Positions 24,961 through 37,694 of a stretch of 64,000 nt of DNA are shown in pieces. Source of the DNA: Sialis fuliginosa (lineage: Eukaryota > Arthropoda > Insecta > Megaloptera > Sialidae). Numbering within the stretch: position 1 is the first letter of the stretch; every line of letters starts with the position of its first letter. A program made the position numbers and the translations under genes. The DNA is taken from NCBI GenBank assembly GCA_961205875.1, contig OY540817.1, forward strand, positions 14,543,001 to 14,607,000. Reading direction: 5' to 3'. The notes under the pieces were generated by a model. The model was not told where the DNA came from and made no database searches. It worked only from the letters and a program-made list of their open reading frames with translations.

Positions 24961-27555
24961 GATAAATATTATGTAAAAAGTTTAAGAGGTATTGGTAAAT
25001 TATCATAACAATCAAGATAATTATAATTTTCGACAATTATCAAAACTGTGAAAAAGATGATTCCCCGCAATGTGTGAGGGAAATCCCGTAATAGCTGAGT
25101 AAGTTAAGTTACTTGAGTTAAACGTTCACGCATTCGCGTACTGGGGCGCAAGGAATTTTCTACTTTTGAAAAAAAAACTATTTTATTTTATTTTTACTAT
25201 CAAGATAATTATCATGATAATTACAATTAATAAATATCATTTCACACCCGGTTTTGTTATGTAGTGTCAAAAAAAATATTTTTTTATCTGTTCTAAGTCA
25301 AAAATTGTTATTTTCTAAAATACAGATCACCAAATTCTCAATAAATGTATTTTAATAAATTAACAAATTATTTTTCGAAAATACATACTTATCTATTAGT
25401 TACATCTCACCAATAGTTCATGAAAACGTAGAAAATTATCTACAATAAATAACTTTTGTGGAACATAATTCAACCCATTATGGTAGGTTGCTTATTTAGT
25501 AGGTTGCTTAATTAATCAACCATTATTAATGATAATCTTAAACTTAATCACAGTTAGTAAACGGTCGATTTATTAACCCTGGCCATTACATTACACAATT
25601 AAACATATAACTATGATTTACGTATATAAAGAAGATTTGAAAAGAAACAATTAACTAATCGTGATTATTTTTACTTCGTACCATTCACTATTATACTATT
25701 AATTTCCACTTTAATTGTGGTTGAATGATTTATCCCAATTTTTACATTTTGCGAAATCGGTAAATTATTTTCAGAGAATTTTCCTAGATTCATATGAAAA
25801 ATGTAAGGTTCCGTATGAAAATATATTATTGTTAGTTTTTTATCTTACCTTTTTTCTCTTTGTTCACAAGAATATGTATGTAGGTACATGTCGGAATTAT
25901 TATTGTAATATATGGATACGTATTTTTTGTTGGATGGTTTTCTGAATTGAAACTGAAATTTCCTTTTGTCGAATTCACAGATGTGTTCATTTAGTAATTT
26001 TGAATTTGATTTATACAATTTAATAGATGTACATACATATAGGTATTCTTAAATGTTTAAGGAAATAAATGTACCTTGAGTTTATTTGACATTTATTGTC
26101 AAACGAAATACATAATATAAAGTACCTACATATAAATCAAGTAAGTAAAGTAATTCACTTGATTAATAATAATAATATATATACAACTAGCACTCGTACA
26201 CAACTAATTATAGTTATTATAATTATAATAGTAAGGTTATAAAATATATGTGTCACATTTTTGTTTAAATTCATAAATTTTAAAATTTATGCTCACTGGA
26301 ATGAAAAGTTTTTCAATAAAACGAACCAATAATAATTAAATAAAAATCATAATGAAAGCTTCTTTAGTCTTACAATTCACGAAAATATATAATATATGTA
26401 TTACAATGATTCTTAGTTTTGAGAGTAAACCGTATTGTTTTGTTTGTTATTTTCATTAACGTTTTGTCATACATATGCTTACCCCCCCCCCCCCCCCTTC
26501 TAAATACTAAAATAATAGAGAACATATTAAAAATCCAAGGAAAGTATATCTATAACTATTCATTAAAATGTCAATTTGATGTTTTCTTGAACGTAGAACT
26601 TTTTATAATATCTTCAATATTATAATATATGCGTGTAAAAAGTTAAGCAGCAAAAACTATATTAAAATTTAAACCCAGTAAAGTTTTTCCTAAAGTTTGA
26701 CTTGAAGTTTTTTGCATTTACTATTTTTTTAATAAGTTTCCAAAATGTATATTAAAAAAAGGATTATATACAGTACACAGGTAAGACGAATTTATTAGGT
26801 TTCTTTAGAAAGAATAAATCGTCTTCAAATTAAGTTATTTTTTTCACTAGCATGATATATAATAGCTTACATACAGGATGAATAAAAATAAGGAGAAATA
26901 ACGTTAACTTTATAATAAAATATATTCTACTGACATTTTTGTAAATTATTTACCACATACTAACTACCTCATTTTTTTATTTATACTTCAAAGATATGAC
27001 GACAATATCGATATATGTATGGCTGAAGTACATATGAATTAGGTACATAATAAAATATAATTAAGGTACTAATATTTGACAAATATTTTACCAATTGTTT
27101 GTAGAATACACTTACGTTGTATTTATTATGTAAAACTATTATTACACACTCTGTAAATTTGTGTGAGTTTAAACACGTATGCGATTTTATTCATAACTTT
27201 ATGGTTTAGGGTTAATTTTGATCATTAAAACTATGTAATAGATTATAGACCTTTTCGAAGCTATTATACTGATGGCAATATTGAAAGGGGCCGTATCGTT
27301 TATGATCAGATATCGATAAGACCTTACAAACTAACATAATTTTAAGTAGCTTTGTAAGTTTAACCATATTTTTCAGGAACTGTGTTATCAATTTTTAATG
27401 ACGTGTATACTATATTTTAAGTTAATAATGAACTAAAGATGCTTGAAAATACATTTATATAAAAAAATTACTATGAAAGTTTTGTATTTTAAAATGGATT
27501 TATTTTTATTTTTGGTTTTTATAGCTAATTACTGAGACCAGGTAACGCGTTCGGA
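24961..27555. other. AT-rich non-coding stretch with a poly(C) run
   Basis: No gene seen. A run of 16 C lies at 26482-26497, unusual in this AT-rich context. Short open frames (25715-25945, 26419-26625) have no recognisable motif. Confidence 0.35.
26482..26497 (+). repeat. Poly(C) tract, 16 bases
   Basis: Uninterrupted C run following ATATGCTTA and followed by TTCTAAATAC. Its length is likely to be uncertain in sequencing. Confidence 0.9.
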
Positions 27556-27780
27556 TATGACCCTAAGAAAACTTTAAACGCGTTTTTATCGAAATGACTA
27601 TTTTCGACCTTGTCCCAATGATTCTTCAAAGATTAATGAACCGATTGATTTTTTTTGTAATTTTTGTAATCGCAGTGGCTAAGTCTGTGCGTAGCCGATT
27701 TTTAAAATTTTGATAATAACTATTTTAAGACCGGTTGAATAAACTAAGGTCTTAAAAATGAAAAAAATTAATTAACTGAC
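27556..27780 (+). mobile_element. Internal fragment of the TTAA element of 62572-63155
   Basis: Shares with 62690-62895 the blocks GAAAACTTTAAACGCGTTTT, CCTTGTCCCA, GTGGCTAAGTCTGTGCGTAG (GTGGTTAAG in the other copy), TTTTAAGACCG and CTTAAAAATGAAAAAAATT-type sequence, in the same order. Neither terminus is present. Confidence 0.65.
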
Positions 27781-28280
27781 AATTCACTGATTTTAACATA
27801 CAAAAACAAAAGAACAGTTAAGTAAAGTTTGAGTACTGTTTATTGTAAGCTTTGCATGCGCGCGCACACTTACAAAGGTGCTGCCAGCCAAATAATTGTT
27901 AAAGCTCGTCGTATTCTATTCCTTTCATCGCCACGTGATTCTTAAAACGGAATTTCACTGTACAGTATAGTATAATAAAATGTATGTGGCGCTGAATACA
28001 AATTTTCAACACGAATACTATAATTTTAATAGAAAATAAAGTGAAATTTCGTGAACTGCACAATAAATTTTATTCTTTTTTAAAACAACTATTAAATTTA
28101 TATTCCAATAATTTAACTAACATTTTTTTTGTATTTTCAGTAATATTTACAATGTTTATTTTTTTGTCCTTCGATGAGAATTTTATATATAATAGATTAA
28201 TGATCACATTTTCATTAATATACGGATGAATTTAAGCTAGCTCATATCATTTTTTTTAATGTAATATCTTATATTATATA

Positions 28281-28707
28281 AAACGGCCAGGTGCGTGTTG
28301 GGCACGCACATGATAGGGTTCCGTAGTCATTCTAACTACGATTTATAAAAAGAGTTATTCCAAAATGTTTCATAAACTATTTTTGCTATAATGTTCGTTA
28401 TAATTTTCATTGAAAGTACTAATTATAAACTACATTTTTAAATTCTCAGTTTTTTTCTGATAACCCCATTGAAAAGCAAAAGGTGCTAGAATATTTTTTG
28501 TTGCATTTTAGAAGAAAAAAAATTTGAATATACTTTTCAGTCAATTGGAAGGGGGTCGAAAATTTTTTTTTAAATCTCATCATTTCTGTTTTTAGGTTAT
28601 CAATCTACGTCCGTACACCAAATTTCATCTTAATCGGTATAAAATGTATATCGATGGACAGAGCGAAACTATACGGGTTACTAGTTTTCTACGGAACCTT
28701 AAAAAAA
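28281..28707 (+). mobile_element. Insect repeat with AAACGGCCAG start and TACGGAACC end, copy 2
   Basis: A clear 5' end (AAACGGCCAGGTGCGTGTTG followed by GGCACGCACATGATAGGGTT) and 3' end (TTTCTACGGAACCTTAAAAA). It matches the well-known insect repeat whose ends carry GGTTCCGTA and TACGGAACC. Non-coding. The middle is shared with 9851-10402. Confidence 0.75.
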
Positions 28708-28945
28708 TATACATGATAGAAATAATATGAGATAATAAACGAGTAAAAGCTTAAAAAAATTACATCCGTCGAAATTTTGATAAATTGAAGTTTAATTAAA
28801 AAAAATTAACTATCAAAATTGCCTTTTTCATTTCTTAATAATTTTAATTTTACGCAAACAGATAAAAAAGAAACACAAAAACCATCACAAATAATAGGTC
28901 AGTTAACAAGTTGTTCCTCTGTTTATAATTTGGGTGATTGATAGT

Positions 28946-28965
28946 AAAAAAAAAAAAAAAAAAAA
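28946..28965 (+). repeat. Poly(A) tract, 20 bases
   Basis: Uninterrupted A run after GATTGATAGT. It could be the tail of a retroposed sequence, but nothing retroposed was recognised upstream. Confidence 0.85.
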
Positions 28966-28979
28966 CTAGAATACAACAG

Positions 28980-29170
28980 AAATATTCCGACCACGCGTTT
29001 TAATAACCATTAAGTTGCGGCGGTGGGCCATAAACAAAAAGCTCCGAGATTTTATTCGCTTTCGGTAAACAGGCGCGGATCAACGCGCGTTTAAAATTTT
29101 AATTACTTCATATTTCACCAACTCTCTGCAATGCACTCTCCGGCGGAAGTGTGGGCCAGGTATACATCTG
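28980..29170. other. GC-richer island in the intron, candidate conserved element
   Basis: GTTGCGGCGGTGGGCCATAA, AACAGGCGCGGATCAACGCG and CACTCTCCGGCGGAAGTGTG stand out from the AT-rich surroundings. A (TG)n stretch follows at 29175-29192. No open frame or repeat match within the window. It could be an enhancer or a non-coding exon; this is inference. Confidence 0.25.
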
Positions 29171-29576
29171 TAAGTGTGTCTGTGTGTGTGTAATGCTCAG
29201 AAATTGTGAGAGTATAATTCATTCTTTAACTGTTCAAAGTAAAGAATATTTAGTGTTATTTTTTTAATGAGTTGATATTTTTGTGGAATTTTATTTGAAG
29301 ACTCAAACGTAATATTTTAACGTATAACTACGCCTTCTCCGGGGGCATTAGGAGCATGAATGCAACGAAATATATCACAATAATCGTAGAGTAATAAAAA
29401 TTTCAATCCTTAGATATTGTAGTAACATATTTTTTAGCTAATTTGTACAAATAGCCGACCCAATCAATCATTAATATTAATATATTACATACGAATTTTC
29501 TATAATAAAAAAGTGACAATATACCCACGTAGTTTTATGTTATTAGTTACGGTAGAGTTGCTACTGTAGGTACTTC

Positions 29577-29898
29577 TGTCCGGCCTTATATAGGAGATAA
29601 CAAAGCAAGCTCGTAACTACTTTCAATTGGGTATTAATTCTGTGATAGTTTCTATGGATTAGTTATGCAATTAAAATCAATGATACTTCAACTTATAACA
29701 GTTGGCGACTCTAACCGTACAAAATAATTTTCATAAGATCACGACAGTTTTAATACCGTTGATATTTACCTACCACGAGTACGCGAAACTTGTCAAACAC
29801 TTCATGAAACTTCAAGATAACTGTCAGATAGGTTTAATACCACATTCAAAAGTGCTTGCAAATTGCAAATTTTGTTATCTCGTTTATAATACCGAACT
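29577..29898 (+). mobile_element. TGTCCGG MITE, copy 1
   Basis: Left end TGTCCGGCCTTATATAGGAG and right end TTATAATACCGAACT (complement AGTTCGGTATTATAA) form degraded TIRs. The interior (CCGTACAAAATAATTTTCAT, ACGACAGTTTTAATACCGTT, AAAGTGCTTGCAAA) matches 41848-42161. The 68-codon frame at 29702-29908 lies inside this non-coding element. Confidence 0.75.
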
Positions 29899-30653
29899 TT
29901 ACTGTTAAACATCAATTTAGTATGTCTTAAATTATTCAAACTAATTCATTAAGTTGTTTAGTATAAGTTACAACCGTAACTTAATTTTTAAATTTCTGAG
30001 TGATTCGTCCCTCGGTTTCTCAACCGTCGTAAATTTTCTGTTTTAATACTACACCTTTTCAATTTCAAATTGGTTAAATTTAAAAGTTTATGTTTAAAAG
30101 CGATTTAACCACCCAATATATATATATGATCAATAACATTCATAAAGAAATTAACGTAGATGCAAATATAGAAAATAACGTACGTGGACAAATCCCGAGA
30201 TAAATTGATTCTCCAATCATTTTTCCATAAATCTCGGCCGAGCTTCCTTTACAAAAATAGAGAGAGAGGTAATCTAAACACACTCAGCCCAATAATCTTC
30301 GGCATTAACTCGGAAACGGCGCGGATCGCAGTTAGCTAAACATCCGCTATGTAAGGCGCTTCCGTTCCGACAGATAATAAATACGAGCAAAGTAGGGCCG
30401 GGTTTATAGTAAATTAAATATGAGAAAACTGTTCAGAAGTAAAACAAACTTTCAGAAACCAAAACAATGTTTTAATACTTTCCATTTAATATGTTATAAA
30501 AACACGATTCATTTTTTTTTATTTCGTCGGTTATGGGTTCCGTGAAATTTTATAAAATAAAATAAACTTTATAGAAAAAAATGTTCAATTATTTCGATGA
30601 AATATCATGCAGTATCTAGTATAAACTAAATTTAAAAATTTCCACATTAGTTT
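29899..30653. other. Non-coding stretch with a GC-richer island at 30225-30420
   Basis: The island contains ATCTCGGCCGAGCTTCC, CTCGGAAACGGCGCGGATCG and GGCGCTTCCGTTCCGACAG. It has no open frame and no second copy in the window, so it may be regulatory DNA. The rest is AT-rich. Confidence 0.25.
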
Positions 30654-30744
30654 ATGAAGAGTGAAAAAATATCTTCAATTGCATCAGAGGGCACTATTTT
30701 CGCCGGGGGCATATAGATCTTAATTATAAATTTTCACTCTTCCA
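30654..30744. repeat. Short foldback (~91 bp)
   Basis: ATGAAGAGTGAAAAAATAT pairs with AAATTTTCACTCTTCCAT. The centre holds GCACTATTTTCGCCGGGGGC. Possibly a tiny MITE; no target duplication identified. Confidence 0.4.
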
Positions 30745-30874
30745 TATTTTGTAATTTTTGAGTTAAAACATCAAAATATTAAAATTGATTACAGCAAAAA
30801 TTTACTTTTAGTAAAAATATGTAAATGCACTATTCACTATAGTATTATGAATTTTCCTATTTTACACATATTAA

Positions 30875-31169
30875 CCCTTTCAGCCTTAGATTTTTATTAA
30901 ACAAAATAAAATCTTTTTTGTATTAATTATTCATTGAAGTACCTACAGAAACATCCTCAACAATTTTGAATAAAAAAAATATAAAATAAAAACTAGGAAA
31001 TCGTGGAAAATGCCATAACTGTCGTTAAGATAAAAATTAAATAAAAACAAGTATATTTTTCATTTATTTGAAACGACATATTTTATAAAAAAAAATTACA
31101 GACCAATTTATTTAAGATAACAGCTCAGCAAATATCTGGTGGCAAATGCCACCACCAGGGCCGAAAGGG
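30875..31169. mobile_element. piggyBac-like MITE with TTAA target
   Basis: TTAA at 30871-30874 and 31170-31173 flank TIRs CCCTTTCAGCC and, on the other strand, CCCTTTCGGCC. TTAA targets and termini beginning CCCT are the hallmark of piggyBac elements. At 295 bp it is non-autonomous and non-coding. The right subterminal part includes GGTGGCAAATGCCACCACCA, a small hairpin. Confidence 0.75.
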
Positions 31170-31500
31170 TTAAGATGCTAGCGCTTAGATGAGTTTTAGA
31201 AGCAATGATTTAGTATAGTGATAAAAACTAATACTTTTCAAATCCGTGCGAGCGAAGCGAATTTTCGAAATAAGTATTTATATCCTAATTTTATCCAATT
31301 CCACCTCTGTTAGACGAGTATGTGTATGTAAGGATGAGCAGGGAGGGTGGGGGTCACCGGAACGGGAGCCACGAGAGTGTCTGTATACGAGTACCGGAAA
31401 TTTCATGAATCGTTTTAAATCGTTATCTATTATTACTAGACGTTGTATGTTATATGTATCATATGAGTACTATCCACCGAATACCAATTGATTCTTTTAA

Positions 31501-31567
31501 CCCTTGTGTTAATGGATAAATGTTTATACGTACGCGGGTACCTATCCATTAACACAAGGATCAAGGG
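31501..31567. mobile_element. 67-bp TTAA foldback
   Basis: Preceded by TTAA (31497-31500). A perfect 17-bp arm pair, CCTTGTGTTAATGGATA, lies at 31502-31518 and 31543-31559 around a 24-base loop (ATGTTTATACGTACGCGGGTACC-like). A second CAAGGGTT follows on the right, ending at TTCA instead of TTAA. It may be a minimal piggyBac-type MITE or a structural hairpin. Confidence 0.5.
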
Positions 31568-33823
31568 TTCACGATTTTTTTTTAGCTTATAATTTTAAGA
31601 TAGATTTGTAATTGTTTTATTTTTATATTTTTTAATTTTCAGGAAATATAATGTGTAGAGAATTATCTATAATTTATGTTCTATGTTTTCAACTAAATAC
31701 ATCTTCGATTAAAAAGTGTAGAATAACATACAGAGTATGTTTTTTATTTATTTGACTTCTGATGTAAAAAATAACTTATACAATTTTGTATTTTATTTTA
31801 TTTTGTTATGTTGTTTGTATTTATACATATGGAAATATTTTTATATTTATAAAATAAAGAATTAAAATACTTATTGTTAGTCAAGTATAAACATCACAAA
31901 ATTTAAATTACAACGTGACAGTAATCTTTAAAAAGGCTATAATTGTAATTACCCCAGTTTACCTGCTTTTAATTTCTATAATTTTTAAAAATGGTATACT
32001 TTATAGTTCTAAGTAATGAGTTTTCTAGCAAATACCATTAAAATTGCTCATTTTATAAACTATGTATATAAAGCAAGAAAGTAAAAACACGTACCGTATA
32101 TCGAATAATATTATTTTCAATACTTTAAAAATGCTTCACTTTTACTTCTTGTACGATATAAGTACACCAATTTTAACGTAACGCTTATAGAGGTAGAACG
32201 TAAAGGCAATATGTCTTTTTACCTCACGTTATTCCAATATGATGTTCAAATTATAGTTATTAAAATGATAAACTAGTTAAATGTCATAATTACATTTTCT
32301 TTCATATTAACTCGCTATATATCAGTGTCGAGATTATAAAATTTTAATGAAACCATTTTCTTTTCATAATGTCACGTTTTGATAACCTTCGCTGCATAGG
32401 CGCCTACATTTAAAAAAATCATTAGGGACTAAAATATGGATATATGTACCTATATATATGAAAAATGTATATTTTCAACATTATCCAGGCAGTCAAAATT
32501 TTTAGAAGATCACCATCTAACATGGATCACCAAAAGAACAAGGAGTTACTCTGGGGTAATCAGGGCGTATATCATTCACTGTGATAGGACAAAATTACAG
32601 TAACATGCTTTACACTGTTCTATCATTTAGTATAATATAGGTAAATATATCATTTTGGTGTGTAAAAATTTAAGAGATTCAAGAAATAAGATTTTTGTGT
32701 GTTATTTTGTGTATTATATGACCTCCAATCCTTTAAATACTCACAGTATTAGCGCCTATGGCCCAACGTCAAAATATATAATCAGGTTATTTGTAATAGA
32801 ATTAGTGAACGGGGTTTTTACTTTATGACAACGTTATTAATTTTATGAAATTTTAATTGAAATATTCGGGACGTTTTATTTTTATTGATGTCATATAAGT
32901 ATATTGGATTATGCTAAAAAATTAATTAGATTTTTGTTATTAACTTCTACGTAATACTCCTTGTGTATTATAAATTAATTTAATTATTGTTATAACAGTA
33001 CGTATTTTAATTATGAAAAAAACATATGTTCGAGTGTGATATCATTTAGATCAGGTATTTATAATGATAACATAAAAGTTCAAATAATTCATATTCCTAT
33101 TTTTTTCATGTAAAGAGGAGTTATTTTGTTATCATAAGAATGACCTATTTTTCAAGATATTTGTTTTATGCAAAATTTGACATCAAACATTGCAAATTGC
33201 ACAAAGGTTATCATTGTCCTTCCTTTTTTTTCGCGCGTCAGGTCTATTAAAATAATGTTATCCTTTTCGCCATCAGAAGAAGGGTCATTCACAGATTGTG
33301 GATTAGAACCTGTTTATATAGGTTTCAACCTATCTCAACGCTACTGTCAAAGTAGCCCAAAAACTGTCAAAGTAACCTCCAGTGTCAAAGTAGCCACTGT
33401 TTACGGTACATTATAAAAACATTTCAAATTATTATAGAAGTACCTATAAAATATAAATAGTTTCTCCAAAAAGATGCCGAACTAGTAAAAAATATGTTTT
33501 TTAAATAGTTCTGATTGCAAATTTTGTATTTGTATTTTTGTACTACCTAAAATGAATGAAAAAATTTCAAAATATTTAATATTGACGTTTGAAACATAAC
33601 ATTACACTTTGTTATGGAATGTATTTAACAATAACCCAATATTAAACACGTAAATACTTTCACTTGTAGTAAGTGAAATTATTGCGTGACAATGTTTTCC
33701 TTATTGTAAAAAACTACCTTTGAAATAATAATAATAAAGGACGATTAGGTCTTTTCAGTTTATTTACTGCTATAGTAATTTTACTATTCTAATTTATTTT
33801 ATTTTAACCTAATTAATATCAAA
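31568..33823. other. AT-rich non-coding stretch
   Basis: No gene or mobile element recognised. The 82-codon frame at 33168-33416 includes a short internal direct repeat (ACTGTCAAAGTA repeated near 33343-33390) and no known domain. Confidence 0.35.
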
Positions 33824-34135
33824 TTATAGTTCATCACTGGTGAAAAATATAAGATTTTCTTTGAGCTCTTCTATTAGATATGGATCTATTATTGCATTGA
33901 TCCTTAGAGCCCAATGTCCTACATGTTTTCTTAGCTCTCTCTTTTGTTCTGTAAAATTTGGACATAACATTATTCTATGAACTGGAGAATCAATCACTTC
34001 ACATGCACCGCAGTTTGGTGATTGTCTCTTTCCAATTCGATGTAGATGCTGTTCAAATTCCCCATGTCCTGTCAATATTTCGGTAAATTTCTTCTTGTAT
34101 TTTGGAGTTACAAATAGTAGTTTTTCGTTTTTTGT
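33824..34135 (-). pseudogene. LINE ORF2 C-terminal fragment (R1/I/Jockey group)
   Basis: The minus-strand frame encodes KFTEILTGHGEFEQHLHRIG followed by KRQSPNCGACEVIDSPVHRI and MLCPNF. This is the conserved C-terminal stretch of insect non-LTR retrotransposon ORF2 (TGHG..., RIGK..SP.C..C...D...H.L..CP.F), the end region with a CCHC-type cysteine-histidine pattern. It ends at a normal stop after SDEL. Reverse transcriptase and endonuclease domains are absent; the copy is a 5'-truncated piece of about 310 bp. The group is probable, but the exact clade is not determined. Confidence 0.8.
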
Positions 34136-35640
34136 TATATTATTATTTCTATTTACTTAAAGTACACGATGTAGTAATAGTTATCCACTTACATCATACG
34201 GCCATTGAGGTACTATCAAACCTTTAGAACTAACACCCTCCTCCTTTCAGCCCCCCTTCGTGATATAGGAAATGCATACACTTACCCGACGCGTACAGTT
34301 ACCCCGAATGACTTTACCTATATAAACAATTGGAAATATTTCTTATTTTAACTTGTGTAATATAGTTAATAGTGACTGAAATAAATACCAACTCCTATAA
34401 TAATACCACATCTTGCATAATAAAAAAAAATGTCTTCTATTTTGTTATTTTATATTTCTGATGTTCTTAAAAAAATTATTTATTAAAAAAATTTTTTAAT
34501 CATAAATATGGAGCTCGAAGTCGGAGCTAATTGAAAAACGTCATCTCCAGTAACCGATAAGAACTCGTACATCATTTTAACTTTATTTAATAAATTAAGG
34601 AATACTAATCTAACGATAACTTTGAATGATGAATACAATCTTACATTTTTATACTGTATCATATTCCACAGTGAAATGTAATTAAAGCCGAGCTATTGGG
34701 CATCGCCACTCCTATTTTTTGTACCACTTTGTGAAAAGCAAAGCTGGTATTAGGATAATTAATGTGTCAATTTCAATCACAACACGAATACGTACCTACT
34801 TTTTAATATCTGCTCTTTGTCGGATTGCTAGATGTAGATGAAAAGCTTTTTTTAACGGAACGTTTTTAATCCCTGTATGGCTTATTGTAAATTCTCTTTA
34901 AAATTAAAAATTAATTATCGCGGATCATTTCTGATACATGGTAGGTATTGATTTTTTACATTTAAAATTTATTTATAGTTAAAATAAGCTGTAAAGAATA
35001 ATGTCATTAATTGAATTGTATTTTATATGGTTTCTTAATATTACTTTATTAATTCTTCATGGACCTCATTAATTTATCCTTTTATGTAATATTGGAAGCT
35101 CTAATTCTAGATATGTATCAGTTAACATTTAAAGGTAGCGTTAATTAAAATAAGCTGAAGATTTCTACATTTTTTTTCATTACATCTAAAAGTAAATAGT
35201 ACCAGAATAATATCTCCTCCTTAGTTAATGTTACCAATATTTTTGGTGTGTGACAAGTACAAAGTTAGTATGCGAAAAGCACAAAAGAAAGGCAGGAGAA
35301 AAAACGTTTACTTAATTTTTGTAGGCAATTTAAAGGTTAAATTCATTATTTATTTAAATGGAAGAATTGGAATAAATGACGGGTCCAAAATTCTGGTGAA
35401 AAAGGTATGAAAGGTAATGGTAAAGGGTATCCCTAGTTGTTTTCTTTTGCGCCATTATATTTGGTATTAATTTGACAATATACTGCCAGTTAATTAAGAA
35501 CACTGTCCCTTACGAGACGTGGAATATGGATGGAAAGAATGTTGTCCTGAAGTTATCAAGGCAGGTGACATTCATGAGACTCGGGAAACAAGGGTGCGGC
35601 CCCCGGATAAATACTATATATTATTATAATAAATTCTATA
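34136..35640. other. Non-coding stretch
   Basis: No gene recognised. Short frames at 35228-35410 and 35472-35696 have no known motif, and the latter runs into MITE copy 6. A GC-richer patch lies at about 34235-34315. Confidence 0.35.
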
Positions 35641-35980
35641 AGGTAAAGGCACCAATTATGGCCGCTATAAGAGCAAGTTTCGTTTTTTTGGATTAATGGG
35701 CTTGTTTTCCAGTAACGGCAAAGGTAAAACCAGTAATGAGCACGTAGTGATGGACACTTTCTAATGATTACAGAATGATAAGTACTACAATACAAAAGAT
35801 ATAAAAGAAAGAATCGTCAAATTTGAAATAATGTAAAGCAGTTGCTATGATAATATAATAATTAATAAATAAGTTATACTAATAATTAGTTTAAATCACG
35901 CCGTAAGACAGTTAAATGTATATGGATTAATATTCGGAAATAGTAGTAATCAAATATCAATACATATGGTGCCACTACCT
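35641..35980 (+). mobile_element. AGGTACTGG MITE family, copy 6 (internally deleted)
   Basis: Left end AGGTAAAGGCACCAATTATG then GCCGCTATAAGAG; right end ATATGGTGCCACTACCT. Both ends are flanked by TA. Two internal blocks seen in other copies are missing, giving 340 bp. Confidence 0.8.
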
Positions 35981-37691
35981 TACCCTCTTATTTATACACA
36001 AACCACATGTGTAGCGGTTAACCATCACATATGTACCTACATACTTTTGTATTCAAATAGATCGTATTTTTTACAAAATAATTACCCCTGGATGATATAG
36101 ATTAGTATTACAATCTTTTATATTTATGATTGAGTAATCAGTGTCCACGATGGATAATAAATGAGACAAGTTTAATAGCGGAAAACTCTTTTTCTTGATT
36201 AAATTGGGTTGTAATTTCTAACTCTTTTTTGTAATGCGAGCAGGAGAAAAACAAGTGGTTTATGTTTCCAATAGATAACTAACGTTTCCCAATTTTATGT
36301 AGATACTTCGGAACTAATGCATTATTTTATTTAATTTTTATAAAAGAGACCATTTTTTGCGGACAGTTTGTATGCTCTATTTTATTATCCGCCATTATTA
36401 AGGATTTCTGACGTGTTATGAGTTATGTTTATATGTAAATATTCAAATTTGCACATGTCATCCTTTTTATTTTTTAGACATGGCATTTCTGATTTTATTT
36501 TTTGGAGTAATATTTATAAAATTATATACGTTGTCAAGATATTTGCATAATTAATAAACAGAATCGGTAGCCGTAACAGGAATATGCAAAACAACAGTGG
36601 ACCAAACCAAACAATACCAATTGAAAAAAAAGAACTGGACAACGCGCTAAACGATATCGACGTCGAAACACGAGGCAGTGGTTTTTGAAAAAAGGTTTAC
36701 ACATAACCACAGATGCATGGATAAAGTTACAGCATCTGCGGCGATGTAAAAGAGATGGTAGAGGGAGCGGAACGGTTTGGGGGTGTTTAGCATAAAGTCG
36801 ATGTAAATAAGGATTTAGTTTAGAAGTTTATAGCAGCTTTTCGGGATTATGCGACGAAAAAAGACTAGTGTCTGCACGCCCGTGAGAGAGGTAATTCCCA
36901 TAGAAAGAAATAGACGACACCGGGTTTGATTGTCCCCGGGAATTGAGATGAATTTTTACAGCTTTTAACAGATGTTTAAGTTTCGTGAGAATTCTTTCAA
37001 ACGCGATTCTATCTAAACATATATCGTGTGGGTGGCTTTATATGAAAATTGGAGACATATGTTTTACTTGCGTACAAAATTGTAAGGTTTTATATGAGTC
37101 ACTCAAATGCTATAACGATTATGTTTATTTACTATTTTTTTTTTATAAAATCCAACCGTTTCTATAATATACAGATAAATCATATCAAGTGGAACAAACT
37201 TGAACAGTTGATTGAAACAAAGTTTATATGAACATGTATCCGGAAATTCTCCGTGAAGAAACTACAGACCTCCAAATATTTTACCCAAAATCAGTTTTTC
37301 TTTAATATCTGGAGAATCCATTGTGATACAACAAATTTCTAAAACACTTCAAATTTAGACGGTCTAAATAAATATAGCAAACTGCTTTTTTACAATACAA
37401 ACGATTGTTTTTCTGTCGGCCTTCGACGCACGGCATCATGCGAAATTTTATTAAGCAATCAAAATTGCACGCTTTCAATCGGACAATTTTTAGAGAAGTC
37501 CAATATTGCCGATCCAAAATGTTGTCCGCATTTCTATATCTTATATATCTTATAACCAACTCGGGAAATCTACTTTCGTATAAAATAAAATTTATCGAAA
37601 TCAGTCAATGCATTAAAGAGCCGCAGGCGCCCATATAGAAATAACGTATTTTTTGACCGAGCATTAAAAATATTTGTCGTTGTATATTTCC
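35981..37691. other. Non-coding stretch with a GC-richer block at 36590-36960
   Basis: The block contains CAGAATCGGTAGCCGTAACA, AACGATATCGACGTCGAAAC, GCGACGAAAAAAGACTAGTG and TTGTCCCCGGGAATTG. It has no long open frame or second copy here. Overlapping frames at 37302-37638 on both strands have no recognisable domain. Confidence 0.3.
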
Positions 37692-37694
37692 TAA

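Noticed and set aside
26482-26497. Poly(C) run as a regulatory or viral-type signal
   Set aside because: A homopolymer alone is not evidence of function and may be of uncertain length in the assembly.
29702-29908. Open frame similar to one at 41941-42129 (shared TVQNNFH.ITTVLIPL)
   Set aside because: Both frames lie inside copies of the same MITE. Most differences change the amino acid, so there is no sign of protein-level selection.
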